Shown: positions 9,343-18,400 of the stretch, piece by piece
Layout: every line of letters starts with the position of its first letter
How positions within the stretch are numbered: the first letter of the stretch is position 1
Source: Litoribacter populi
Lineage (GTDB): Bacteria; Bacteroidota; Bacteroidia; Cytophagales; Cyclobacteriaceae
Reading direction: 5' to 3'
DNA: 64,000 nucleotides
NCBI RefSeq assembly: GCF_007483685.1
Contig: NZ_VMKN01000002.1
Location: 41,924-105,923, forward strand
Notes under the pieces: model-generated
The model's database searches: none
What the model was told of the DNA's origin: nothing
The model's input: only the letters and a program-made list of their open reading frames with translations
Program-made: the position numbers and the translations under genes

Positions 9343-9535
9343 AAAAGAATTCAAAGAAAGGTCCCTGATCGTTGATCTTGTCGGTAGTCCTTTCACTTCT
9401 TTTGATTCTCCCTTCCTTCATCCAAGTACTGAAGTCGGTATTCACTTCCTGTTCAGATCTTTTGGACCGTATGGAATAATCCTTGGCGGAAAATACTTCG
9501 CCTTTTTTGTAATATTTATCCAAGTCGTAAGGCAT
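9341..9535 (-). CDS. Small conserved-looking hypothetical protein
   Basis: A 64-residue ORF, very polar, with many Lys, Arg, Asp, Glu, Tyr and Phe and no hydrophobic segment. Its C-terminus GPFFEFF is aromatic. The composition and the position, converging on the leuS terminator, suggest a real gene rather than a shadow, as nothing else covers the interval. I do not recognise a family. The upstream region (9536-9600) contains no clear promoter box. It could be a small nucleic-acid- or ribosome-associated protein, but that is speculation. Confidence 0.55.
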   Translation of the reverse strand: MPYDLDKYYKKGEVFSAKDYSIRSKRSEQEVNTDFSTWMKEGRIKRSERTTDKINDQGPFFEFF

Positions 9536-9735
9536 AACTATTTGGTTGTTTAGGGTTTAAAATAAATCACATAGGCATCTTTTTCTAAGTAAAGCCTTTA
9601 ATTATTTTAACAGTCAAAGAAATGAATTGTTATGTCGAACGAATGGTGTTAGTCTGAGGTTATTCTATATACACTTGACTACAAACCTTAATGTATCTTG
9701 AGGACAACTATAGTTCTCCCTTAAAACCAATCTTT

Positions 9736-10254
9736 ATGAAAATCACAGAAAAAACCATCGTGGGCCTAACTTATGAACTCAAAGTCACTAAAGAGGGAGA
9801 GGAATCCGCTCCATTTAGCGTGGAAGTTAGAGATCAAGAAGACCCATTCTACTTTGTCTTCGGATTGAGTGGGCTGCCAGAAAAATTCGAAACCCTGTTA
9901 GAAAATAAACAACAAGGTGATACTTTCCAGTTTACCTTAAAGTCTGAGGAGGCATATGGACAAGCTGATGATGAGATGATCATGTCCATACCTAAGGAAC
10001 AATTTACCACCCAAAACGGCTTTACCCCTGAAATGCTAGAGGAAGGAAACTTCCTTCCATTAGCTGATGAGGATGGGAATACCATGCAGGCTAAAGTGGT
10101 GAAAGATCTTGGCGAAGAAGTTTTACTTGACTTCAACCATCCTTTGGTAGGATTCGACCTTCATTTCGATGGAGAAGTGCAGGAAGTAAGAGAAGCATCT
10201 GAAGAGGAAATTGCCCATGGGCATGTGCATGGTGAGCACGGACACCAGCATTGA
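9736..10254 (+). CDS. FKBP-type peptidyl-prolyl isomerase, SlyD-like
   Basis: About 172 residues from the ATG at 9736. The FKBP core (about 1-65 and 115-150) is interrupted by an insert-in-flap region around 66-115, as in SlyD. FKBP elements such as YELKVTKEGE, PFYFVFGLSGLPEKFETLL and NHPLVGFDLHFDGEV are visible. The C-terminus has five or more His residues (HGHVHGEHGHQH), a metal-binding tail like that of SlyD, which suggests Ni or Zn binding. It is cytoplasmic and has no signal peptide. The longer reading from 9691 adds 15 residues not seen in the family. A terminator follows, so it is probably monocistronic. Confidence 0.88.
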   Translation: MKITEKTIVGLTYELKVTKEGEESAPFSVEVRDQEDPFYFVFGLSGLPEKFETLLENKQQGDTFQFTLKSEEAYGQADDEMIMSIPKEQFTTQNGFTPEMLEEGNFLPLADEDGNTMQAKVVKDLGEEVLLDFNHPLVGFDLHFDGEVQEVREASEEEIAHGHVHGEHGHQH

Positions 10255-10290
10255 TAAGTACGAAGTACGAAGAAGAGGAAGAAGAATACA

Positions 10291-10326
10291 TTAAGCCAAG
10301 GCTGCGCATGCGTCTTGGCTTTTTTT
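10291..10326 (+). terminator. Intrinsic terminator after the FKBP gene
   Basis: AAGCCAAG (10293-10300) pairs with CTTGGCTT (10314-10321); the loop holds a GCGCATGCG palindrome. A T-run to 10326 follows. Confidence 0.85.
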
Positions 10327-10362
10327 ATTGATATTCAAATGGATATGTAGTAAATTCAGTTT

Positions 10363-10971
10363 ATGAAGGAAGAGGAAACCAAAGACCAGACCCAAGAACC
10401 ATTCACCGAATATGGTCGCTATACCTATGCCGATTATCTGACTTGGCAGATGGATGAGATGGTGGAGTTGATAAAAGGAAGGGTTTTCCGGAATGCTGCT
10501 GCTCCAAGGAGGATCCATCAGGAAATTTCTGGCAAAATTTACACAAAAATCTTCACTTTTCTTGAAAGCCACCCTTGCAAAGTTTATAATGCTCCATTCG
10601 ATGTACGTCTTCCTGTTAAGTCCAATAGGAATGAAGAAATTGACACCGTAGTCCAGCCAGACATTTGCGTAGTCTGTGACAAAAGTAAATTGGATGAAAT
10701 GGGTTGCATTGGGGCTCCTGATCTGATTATCGAAATCCTTTCACCTGGAAGTAACAAAAAAGAGCTTAAGCCCAAATACGAGGTGTACGAGGAGTCCGGT
10801 GTGCAGGAATATTGGGTCATTCACCCAAGCGAGCAGACCGCTCTTGCCTACACTCTTGTAAATGGCCAATACCAACCATCCAAACTTTTTACTTCAGGCG
10901 ATTTTCTTGAATCCAAAAGTATTCCTGGATTTAAACTTGACTTGGAGTATGTCTTCAGAGACTTGGAATAG
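10363..10971 (+). CDS. Uma2-family (DUF820) PD-(D/E)XK nuclease-like protein
   Basis: A 202-residue protein of the Uma2 superfamily. The fold's acidic motif appears as the VVQPDICVVCD strand (Asp near 115) and the APDLIIEILSPGS strand with Glu near 131, followed by the basic KKELKPKYEVYEESGVQEYWVIHP region. The N-terminus (TYADYLTWQMDEMVELIKGRV) is the usual entry helix. Members are predicted restriction-endonuclease-fold proteins; many genomes carry multiple copies and their cellular role is unproven. This copy stands alone, convergent with the ABC ATPase gene, with no partner toxin, antitoxin or transposase near it. Confidence 0.82.
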   Translation: MKEEETKDQTQEPFTEYGRYTYADYLTWQMDEMVELIKGRVFRNAAAPRRIHQEISGKIYTKIFTFLESHPCKVYNAPFDVRLPVKSNRNEEIDTVVQPDICVVCDKSKLDEMGCIGAPDLIIEILSPGSNKKELKPKYEVYEESGVQEYWVIHPSEQTALAYTLVNGQYQPSKLFTSGDFLESKSIPGFKLDLEYVFRDLE

Positions 10972-11006
10972 CACAGTTTAAGGCCTAAAACCCTCATTCG
11001 TGGCAT

Positions 11007-11990
11007 TTAAGCCAATACATTTTCCCCAGACTTTTCGAAGGAAATAATATTATCCTCCAAAAAAGAAAGCTGAATCACATCCCCTTTTTTGTAAAGCCTT
11101 TCTTGATCCTCTATTTTCCAAACAACCCCCGATTCTTCTAACCGGACGGTAAGCTGTGTGTAATGTATTAGGTATTGGGCTGTAATGATTTCAGCTTTCA
11201 AAAGCCCGCTTTCTTCAATTTTCACATCTGACGGTCGAAGGTATGCCCCCTCGTTTTGAGGCAGTGGATTTAGATGGCTAAAAAGCTGTGCTGTATACAG
11301 GTTTTTGGGATTTCTGAAAATCTCTTTCGGGGAACCATGCTGGACCAGTTCTCCACTTTTAAGAATAAATAATTTCTTACTCATCAAAAGCGCATCATCC
11401 AGATCATGTGTAACAAAAACGACGGTCATCTCTGAATCCACAAAAATATGTCGTAATTCCTCTATCAAAACTCTTTTTTGGATAGTATCTAAGCTACTGA
11501 ATGGCTCATCCAACAATAGCACCTCAGGCTCTATACTTAATGCACGTCCGATTGCCACTTTCTGTTGTTGCCCGCCAGAAAGTTGCTTAGGGTATTTGTG
11601 TCGAAAATCTGAAAGATTAAGCATCTCCAAAATTTCCTCCACCCTTTCCTTGCGGTACTCTTTATCGTAAAGCAAAAGTGGTCTACCGATATTTTCTTCA
11701 ACTGTAGAATTGAGGTAAAGCTTATACTGCTGGTGAATCAACTTTATCTCATCATAACCGGCAACAAGTTTCTCTGAAGGGTTTAATATTTTCTCATCTG
11801 CCAAAAACACCCTGCCTTCATCCTGAGTCTCCAGCCCTGCGATAATCTTCAACAAGGTGCTTTTCCCAGAACCACTTTCCCCCAGCACAGAGACTACCTC
11901 CCCTTTCCCAAGCGAAAAGCCCACTTGTTTTAAGGCAATATTCTTTTCATCATACTGCTTGGATAAATTCTCTATATTGAGGTAACTCAT
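11007..11990 (-). CDS. ABC transporter ATP-binding protein, PotA/FbpC-like
   Basis: A 327-residue ABC ATPase with every catalytic motif: Walker A GESGSGKST (38-45), Q-loop near HQQYK (87-88), signature LSGGQ (137-141), Walker B VLLLDEP (157-163) and H-loop His195 in VTHDLDDA. After residue 235 there is a TOBE-like beta domain (LRPSDVKI ... IISFEKS), which is typical of importer ATPases for polyamines, iron, sulfate or molybdate. No permease or binding-protein gene lies in this operon, so its partners must be elsewhere. The start overlaps the stop of the preceding gene by 4 bases (ATGA), which implies translational coupling. It is the last gene of the SDR-ispG operon. Confidence 0.9.
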   Translation of the reverse strand: MSYLNIENLSKQYDEKNIALKQVGFSLGKGEVVSVLGESGSGKSTLLKIIAGLETQDEGRVFLADEKILNPSEKLVAGYDEIKLIHQQYKLYLNSTVEENIGRPLLLYDKEYRKERVEEILEMLNLSDFRHKYPKQLSGGQQQKVAIGRALSIEPEVLLLDEPFSSLDTIQKRVLIEELRHIFVDSEMTVVFVTHDLDDALLMSKKLFILKSGELVQHGSPKEIFRNPKNLYTAQLFSHLNPLPQNEGAYLRPSDVKIEESGLLKAEIITAQYLIHYTQLTVRLEESGVVWKIEDQERLYKKGDVIQLSFLEDNIISFEKSGENVLA

Positions 11991-12337
11991 TTGATTATTT
12001 CAGCTTGTGTCTTTTTGGGAAGGCTTTTGAGAACTAGGTCATAAGAATGATCCGTGAGCTCTAGTATTAGCTTTTGAGATATGGATCCATCGCAGGATAC
12101 CGTATTCCAGTGTTTTTTGTTCATATGATACCCAGGAAGTATTCCTGTGTACAACTCCCTTAACTCCACAGCCTTTTCCGGATTGCATTTAAGGTTAATG
12201 CTCTCAAAAGATGTAATATCGGTAATGGCAAAAATCTTACCCCCAACCCTAAAACATAGGGTGTCTTCATCAAAAGGTGTATCCTCTGTTACCCCGGGGA
12301 GTCCAAGGCAATAGTCCCTAAAAATCTCGATATCCAT
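11987..12337 (-). CDS. MmcQ/YjbR family protein
   Basis: A small protein of 116 residues with the CyaY-like fold of the MmcQ/YjbR family. Visible family features are the N-terminal FRDYCLGLPGVTEDTPF block, the strand pair LCFRVGGKIFAITDI and the NKKHWNTV segment near residue 78. Proteins of this family have been described as DNA-binding-like, but their function is not settled. It sits between the small membrane protein and the ABC ATPase, overlapping the latter by 4 bases. Confidence 0.87.
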   Translation of the reverse strand: MDIEIFRDYCLGLPGVTEDTPFDEDTLCFRVGGKIFAITDITSFESINLKCNPEKAVELRELYTGILPGYHMNKKHWNTVSCDGSISQKLILELTDHSYDLVLKSLPKKTQAEIIK

Positions 12338-12396
12338 TTCTACTTAAAACATTAACGCAGAGATAAACTATACCTCTGCGCTTTAAATATCAACAA

Positions 12397-12588
12397 TTAC
12401 ATTAACCTCCGGATGATCCAAAATATAACCGCAAACAGAAACACTAGAATGGAAATCTTATTGATTCCGTGCATCATTCTTAGGTTAAAATTGCTTTTTT
12501 GGTTGGGGTCAGGTTTCCTGAAAACTCTGAAGAAGTAATTCCCAACTTCACCTAGCTGGAAAAACTCCTGAAATCTATTTTTTGCCAT
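12397..12588 (-). CDS. Small single-pass membrane protein, DUF6728-like
   Basis: About 63 residues from the ATG at 12588. A polar N-terminus with FQEFFQLGEVGNYFFRVFRKP leads to a single transmembrane helix (about 45-60) and a short basic tail (RRLM). It resembles the small Bacteroidota family known as DUF6728; that name is from memory and not checked. The start at 12588 is preceded by GGAAGG at good spacing, whereas the longer reading starts with TTG at 12600. It directly follows ispG, with 20 bases between. Function is unknown. Confidence 0.7.
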   Translation of the reverse strand: MAKNRFQEFFQLGEVGNYFFRVFRKPDPNQKSNFNLRMMHGINKISILVFLFAVIFWIIRRLM

Positions 12589-12608
12589 AATACCTTCCAA
12601 TTTACCTA

Positions 12609-14600
12609 TTAACCCAACTGCTCGATTTCGGGTTCAATCCACTGCCCATCTTTTCGGATAATGTTAATCAGCTCATCCACGGCTTTTTCTGAAGGCACAG
12701 ACCGCTTCATCACCTCTTTTCCTTTGTATAGGGTAATTTTTCCTTTTCCCGAACCTACATACCCGTAATCCGCATCAGCCATTTCTCCTGGCCCATTTAC
12801 AATACAGCCCATGATGCCTATCTTCACGCCTTTCAGATGGTCAGTACGCTTGCGAATCATAGCCGTGGTCTCTTGCAGATCAAACAAAGTTCGGCCGCAG
12901 GAAGGGCAACTAATGTACTCAGTTTTGGACATTCTGGTTCGAGCAGCCTGCAACACACCAAAGCTAACCGAGTTGTGAAGCTTCACTTGAGCGAAAGCCT
13001 CCTCACGGTCATTCAATTCGCTACCGGCCAAGCCCATCATCACTCCATCACCCAGGCCATCAATTAGCAAACCGCCAACATCCGTAGCTGCATAGAGCAT
13101 AGTTTGATCATTGTCCAGGCCTTTGTAATCAGTTTTGATTATCACCGGAGCCTTTATCTTTTGATCCATAATATTCACCATAGCCCTTCTTAACGCGGGC
13201 AGCTGGTGGCTATTTCTGGAGAAAAGAATCAGCACGACATTGGTCTTTTCAGCAATATCACTTGGTAGATTATCGGCCTCCTTATCTTCTAAAAGCACAA
13301 AGTTCAATGCCGTATGCAGATTTTCGGCAGCTTCGAATTCCTCCAAAGAGAAAACAGGAAACTTGTTGGCAACATCGCTACTTTTTTCCCAAATGCTAAA
13401 GTCTTGAATTTCTTTCAACCCATTGGGCAGCATAAAGGGAATAGAGTTTTTGTAGGTAAACACAAAATCAGCCCCTTGGTCATTCATTTTCCATTTATCT
13501 AACTCGGGAAGATAAAAATGGCCTATATTTTTCAGCTCCTTAGGAGTGATTTCCGAAAAAGATGAAAGGTCCGCCAAAACCCGCGGGACATTGCTTCCTC
13601 CCAAATTGAAAACCTCCTGAGTCGCTCTTCGACTGTATTCGAATGGATTCAAAGGATAGTCCTTAATATCCTGGATGGGTTCATGACCAATTCTTTTTTT
13701 ATATCTATCGATCAAGGCCTGAGCTACCGGAGCTTCAAATTCCGGATCTTCGGTCAGGGAAACCCTCACTGTATCGCCCAGCCCATCTTCCAATAATGTA
13801 CCAATGCCGACCGCCGATTTCACACGACCATCCTCGCCATCCCCGGCCTCAGTGACACCAAGGTGCAATGGATACGGTTTGAATTCACCTTCCTCCAGTT
13901 TCTGCACCAATAGTCTGTAAGCCTGCACCATGACTTGGGTATTGGAGGACTTCATGGAAATGACAATATTATAGAATTGCTCATCTTCACAGATGCGCAA
14001 AAACTCCAAAGCTGACTCCACCATTCCAAGTGGCGTATCCCCATAACGACTCATAATCCTGTCGGACAATGACCCGTGATTGGTTCCAATTCGCATGGCA
14101 GTGCCGTGCTCCTTGCAGATTTTCACCAACGGCAAAAAACGCTCTCTGATCCTATCAAGCTCTTCTTGATAGCTCTCATCTGTGTATTCAAGAACCTCAA
14201 ATTTCTTCTTATCAGCGTAATTTCCAGGGTTGATTCGGACTTTCTCTACAATTTTGGCTGCTATTTCAGCTGCATTTGGGGTAAAGTGAATGTCCGCCAC
14301 CAATGGCACTTGATAACCTCTCTGGGCAAGACCATCCTTGATGTTTTGAAGATTTTCCGCCTCCTTCATACTTGGTGCAGTGATTCTGATCAGCTCACAG
14401 CCGCTTTGAATCATCCGGATGCATTGCTCGATAGACCCCTCGGTATCCATGGTATCCACGGTGGTCATGGATTGCACCACAATTGGATTGTCCCCTCCAA
14501 TTATCACATCTCCTACTCTTACAGGGATAGTCTTTCTTCTAGAGTACGAGGTAAGACTATTACAATATTTGACCTTATCGATTATATTCTTAGTATCCAT
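12609..14600 (-). CDS. ispG: 4-hydroxy-3-methylbut-2-enyl diphosphate synthase (long form)
   Basis: IspG (GcpE) makes HMBPP from MEcPP in the MEP isoprenoid pathway. This copy has 663 residues, the long form: a TIM barrel (about 20-290), a large insert (about 290-540) as in plants, Chlamydia and Bacteroidota, then the 4Fe-4S domain. Iron-sulfur ligands are Cys565 and Cys568 (CPSC), Cys599 (GIMGCIVNGPGE) and Glu606. The N-terminal barrel carries IPVRVGDVIIGGDNPIVVQSM. It lies second in the operon, 6 bases after the SDR gene. The electron donor (flavodoxin or ferredoxin) is not encoded nearby. Confidence 0.96.
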   Translation of the reverse strand: MDTKNIIDKVKYCNSLTSYSRRKTIPVRVGDVIIGGDNPIVVQSMTTVDTMDTEGSIEQCIRMIQSGCELIRITAPSMKEAENLQNIKDGLAQRGYQVPLVADIHFTPNAAEIAAKIVEKVRINPGNYADKKKFEVLEYTDESYQEELDRIRERFLPLVKICKEHGTAMRIGTNHGSLSDRIMSRYGDTPLGMVESALEFLRICEDEQFYNIVISMKSSNTQVMVQAYRLLVQKLEEGEFKPYPLHLGVTEAGDGEDGRVKSAVGIGTLLEDGLGDTVRVSLTEDPEFEAPVAQALIDRYKKRIGHEPIQDIKDYPLNPFEYSRRATQEVFNLGGSNVPRVLADLSSFSEITPKELKNIGHFYLPELDKWKMNDQGADFVFTYKNSIPFMLPNGLKEIQDFSIWEKSSDVANKFPVFSLEEFEAAENLHTALNFVLLEDKEADNLPSDIAEKTNVVLILFSRNSHQLPALRRAMVNIMDQKIKAPVIIKTDYKGLDNDQTMLYAATDVGGLLIDGLGDGVMMGLAGSELNDREEAFAQVKLHNSVSFGVLQAARTRMSKTEYISCPSCGRTLFDLQETTAMIRKRTDHLKGVKIGIMGCIVNGPGEMADADYGYVGSGKGKITLYKGKEVMKRSVPSEKAVDELINIIRKDGQWIEPEIEQLG

Positions 14601-14606
14601 TTTATC

Positions 14607-15311
14607 TTAGATATCACCCAACTGGGGTCTGATCACAATTTCTTCCACTACTGATTGGGGCGACATGCTATAGGCTGACCATACCGCCTCGGCCACATCG
14701 CTAGCCTTCATAAATCTCTCTTCAGGTATACCAGCACCTTCCCAACTTGCGGTAAAGGTCGCCCCCGGCATGATAGAAGTCACTTTGACATTATGCTCCA
14801 GCATCTCTTGTCTCAAACACTTGGTAAAGCCCAATAGTGCCCATTTGGAAATGGCATAAGTTCCACCATTGCCATATGCTGTCATGCCGGCAATAGATCC
14901 CATGCTAAAAATATGACCACTTTTTCTTTCGACCATAGCCTGCGTAAAAGCTCTAGTCAGGTAGTAGACGGAAAAAAGATTAGTGTGCATCATCAACTCA
15001 AAATTACCTTCAGGCTCCTCATGAATTGACCCAGGTAGAAAAACCCCTGCATTGTTGATCAAAACATCAGGCACGGTGTGTCCCTTCACCCATTGGGCAA
15101 AAGCCTCCACTTCTTCTTTCTTGCTCAAATCTGCAGTTTTGGCAAAATAGCCAATACCTGGGTATTCAACTTTCAATTCTTCTCCTAAGGAATCCAAATC
15201 CTGTTGAGTTCTGGAGCAGGTGTAAATATCAAAGCCGGCAGCGGCAAACTTAAAAATGATGGCTCTGCCAATCCCTTTGGTACCACCGGTAACCAGTATG
15301 CTTTTGGACAT
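14607..15311 (-). CDS. Short-chain dehydrogenase/reductase
   Basis: A 234-residue classical SDR. The cofactor motif is TGGTKGIG (8-15), with CSRT after strand 2 (Arg34) hinting at NADP. NNAG is at 86-89, and the catalytic residues are Asn111, Ser139, Tyr152 and Lys156 (YAISK). It closely resembles 3-ketoacyl-ACP reductase-like and sepiapterin-reductase-like enzymes, but the substrate is unknown. It is the first gene of the ispG operon, with a putative -7 box and a palindrome immediately upstream. Confidence 0.9.
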   Translation of the reverse strand: MSKSILVTGGTKGIGRAIIFKFAAAGFDIYTCSRTQQDLDSLGEELKVEYPGIGYFAKTADLSKKEEVEAFAQWVKGHTVPDVLINNAGVFLPGSIHEEPEGNFELMMHTNLFSVYYLTRAFTQAMVERKSGHIFSMGSIAGMTAYGNGGTYAISKWALLGFTKCLRQEMLEHNVKVTSIMPGATFTASWEGAGIPEERFMKASDVAEAVWSAYSMSPQSVVEEIVIRPQLGDI

Positions 15312-15329
15312 TTTGTTGTTGTTTTAACT

Positions 15330-15343
15330 GTTAGTACACTAAC
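15330..15343. promoter_or_regulatory. Palindrome in the leader of the SDR-ispG operon
   Basis: GTTAGT and ACTAAC are perfect 6-base arms around a 2-base centre, located between the putative -7 box (15357-15364) and the SDR start codon (15311). This position suits a repressor operator. Confidence 0.45.
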
Positions 15344-15356
15344 TATCTGCAGCTGG

Positions 15357-15364
15357 CAAAGTTA
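15357..15364 (-). promoter_or_regulatory. Putative -7 box of the SDR-ispG operon
   Basis: On the minus strand this reads TAACTTTG, a match to TAnnTTTG, 45 bases before the SDR start. The nearest TTTG upstream is 26 bases away, longer than usual, so the -33 element is not convincing. Confidence 0.45.
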
Positions 15365-15496
15365 TCATTTTTGAGGGAATTGTCAGAGAGCAAACGGTTT
15401 TTTATTGAGGCAAACGGGAATCATGCCCTCGAAAACAAACTCCGTGAAACTCAAATTATAACTCGGTGAAATACTGAGGCCTTTTGCTTCTAGCCT

Positions 15497-18400
15497 CTAA
15501 AACAACGCCGACACCTGCATCCTCCCCACATGAATAATTCGCCCCAAGCCTTCAGAATTTCTGCCTTCATAAACCATGTTCAGCTGTAATCCCTCTCCAA
15601 TTTTCTGAAGCCAATTCAAATTCCAGATGAAATTGTTGCCCGGGGTCAAGGCCTGCAGCATTTCATAACCCACGGGAGAATTGGTCTCTCCGTTATAGTT
15701 AATGTACGTGTAGTTAAAGTTGGCGTTCAAAGTTGTTTTGATTGCCCGTGCAAAACGAACATCAAACGACATTTGATGAAGGGAGGCTATTTCCTCAAAC
15801 TCCACATTCTCCAAGTTCCTTTTTCCGGTAAAAGTGTAATTGGCGGTGGTACGGAAAACCGAGGAAGGTTGGAAGGCCAATTCAGGTCCATAACCATGCT
15901 GAGCGATGGTATAATTGCGGTTGTCCAAAAAATCAGAAGCCGCAGCCCGCTGCCCACGATTGGCCATCACCCTTAAGTTGACTAGTGAATTCACCTGATA
16001 GCGGGAATTTAGCCTCAAATCATGTTGAGCCACATCTTCAAATCCTCCGGAAAGCAACTGCTTGAACTGGCTATTAAATAAAGAGAGGTCAAAACCATAC
16101 TTAGTAACGGCCCTATTGAAAAACATAGAAGACCTGATGGATTGTCTAATACTGACAAGATCCTCATCGGCGATACCATTCGCAAGTGGAAGTACCCTAC
16201 TTCTAAAGTCATTGGCGGTTACTTTTTTGTCCACGTTCCAGCTATTATTGTTGGAAAAACGCGAAAGAAACTTTCTTATGCCCGCTGATTTTCGCCAAGC
16301 ATCGGGAAACTTTGCATTTAGCCTATAATTGAAAATGGTGTTGTAAGCCTGAATGTATTCATCCGTGGGCACAAAGATTTTTACATAGTTTTTTTCCTCC
16401 GGATTGATGGCTATATAAAATTCATTGAGCTGCTGAATGCCATCCCCATTGTCGTCCCGCCAAGTGTGAGTCCCTTCCCCCGGAGGCACCGGAACGAACA
16501 CAAATTCCCGCCTCAATTCCCTTCCGTTTCCAATTGCATAACTTAATTCATTGCGCAGATTGTGGGCAAAAGCACTTCCCAAGTAGTCCAACCGACCCAT
16601 TATAGTTGTCTCCATAGGCAGGTCCCGACTCACATATTCCATCTGTCTATAGGTAAAAGTACCTTTCAGGTCATGTACACCAAATTTCCGTTGCAAACCG
16701 TATTGGGTGGTAAAAGCCTTGGTATCCGGCAACATTTCTCCCTGAATAGGGAAGTAATCCTCACGCCAAGATGCATCCGCAAAAAATGAATACGGAAGGG
16801 TATCATTGCTTTTGATGAAAAACTTATGCTCCTCAAAGTTCATGGCGGTACTCACTACACTATCGCTCTCAATTGCCGAAACGGCATTTCTATCCACATG
16901 AAAACTATAGCCGGGAACGAACACTTTACTCCTATAGGAAATATCCCCCCTATATCGAATCCAATCGGATTGAAATTGCTGAATCTGACTGTTTAGGTTG
17001 AAAAATTCGTTTCGTAGAAATACCCTCTCTCCTATCTGCTGATTGAATTGAGCCAAATGTTGGTAACCATTCAACACTTCCCCTCTATTTCGAAGATTTA
17101 ATCTATAGGATAGCAAGTTGTCGGCATCCTTCACTGCTTCTGCTTGGGCTGAAAACAGCTTTTCCGATGCGGCAAATATCAAATCCTCCTGCTGCAAACT
17201 CCAGTCTCGATCAAATTCAATGTACCTCACTCGGTCGATGAAGGAGAAATTGACAGAATTGTATTCCACTTCTGCCTGCCCTTTGAAGGCATAATCTGGA
17301 AGCCATCCTATTTTCCTGTTTTGAGAACGAACTCCGGACTTGAATGCGTAGCCTTTATTTTCATTGTTATCTATTTCAGAAAATAGATTCTGGTCATTGG
17401 TGGAAAGCGCCACTTCGGAATATAGCTGCTCGTAAAGCCCAAGTTTGATCACAGTCCCAGCCGTCACCATTTCCTTTTTGCTTGGGGCAGGCAATGGTGC
17501 CTGAATAGAATAGTCGCCTTGCCTGACTCCATTTATGGGCTCCACAAATTCATACACCACTCCATTGGCAAGTTGCTGGCGTCTCACATAATCCCCGTTG
17601 CCTCGTCCTACCTGCAGAAAACTCGGGATGAACCTTGCCTCTTCAGCCTCGGTGCTGTAAACGTAGAACGATTCTCCACTCTCCCTAAATTGCCGCATAT
17701 ACATCACCCTGTTAGCATCAAATGCCGCGCTGTCCACACGAGGAATGACAGCTTGGTCGATATTATTGCCGACTGATGACAGCAATTGTTTATCCTGGTC
17801 CGAAAATTCAAAAAACAAAGGCCTGTTTCGGTTATCCTCCTCTTTGTAGTAATTCAAATAAAACTTCACATGTTTGTTTTCCTGAATATGGTTGGCCGAC
17901 AAAATAGAACGTTGAAAATTCCTTTCCGCATATTCAAAATCAATTCTTACCCTTGAATATTGGGTGATCAGCACGTTGGTGGTAAAGGTTATTTCCCCTT
18001 GGTTGTAATCAATGACATAATCATAATTGAAGCCCCGCTTCAATTGCCTGCCATCCAAAAACACCTTTTCAGAATTAGCCATGATGATGACAAAGCGTTC
18101 GTTTTGGGGACCACGAATGCGGTAAGGCCCCAACACACCCTCAAGAATGGGGATCTCACTGGATGCAAATTTCCCTTTGGCAAAGGATGCCGCCACTTGC
18201 GTGGAAGCCTTCCAGTTTTCGCCCATTTCGTAACCGGTGGTGAATTGTAACCCTTGTACGTTCTTGTAATACCTCAAAAACTCGGATGTCCTGTTTTGCA
18301 AGACCACATCCCCGGCCGCCAGACTCATTTTGTCATTGTAAAGCTCTATCAATACGTTATCAAAATCCTGTAACTGCTGAGTGTTGCCTTCAGGCTGAAA

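Noticed and set aside
10363-10971. Uma2-like protein as a mark of a defence island or mobile element
   Set aside because: Its neighbours are housekeeping genes, and no integrase, transposase, methylase or toxin pair is present.
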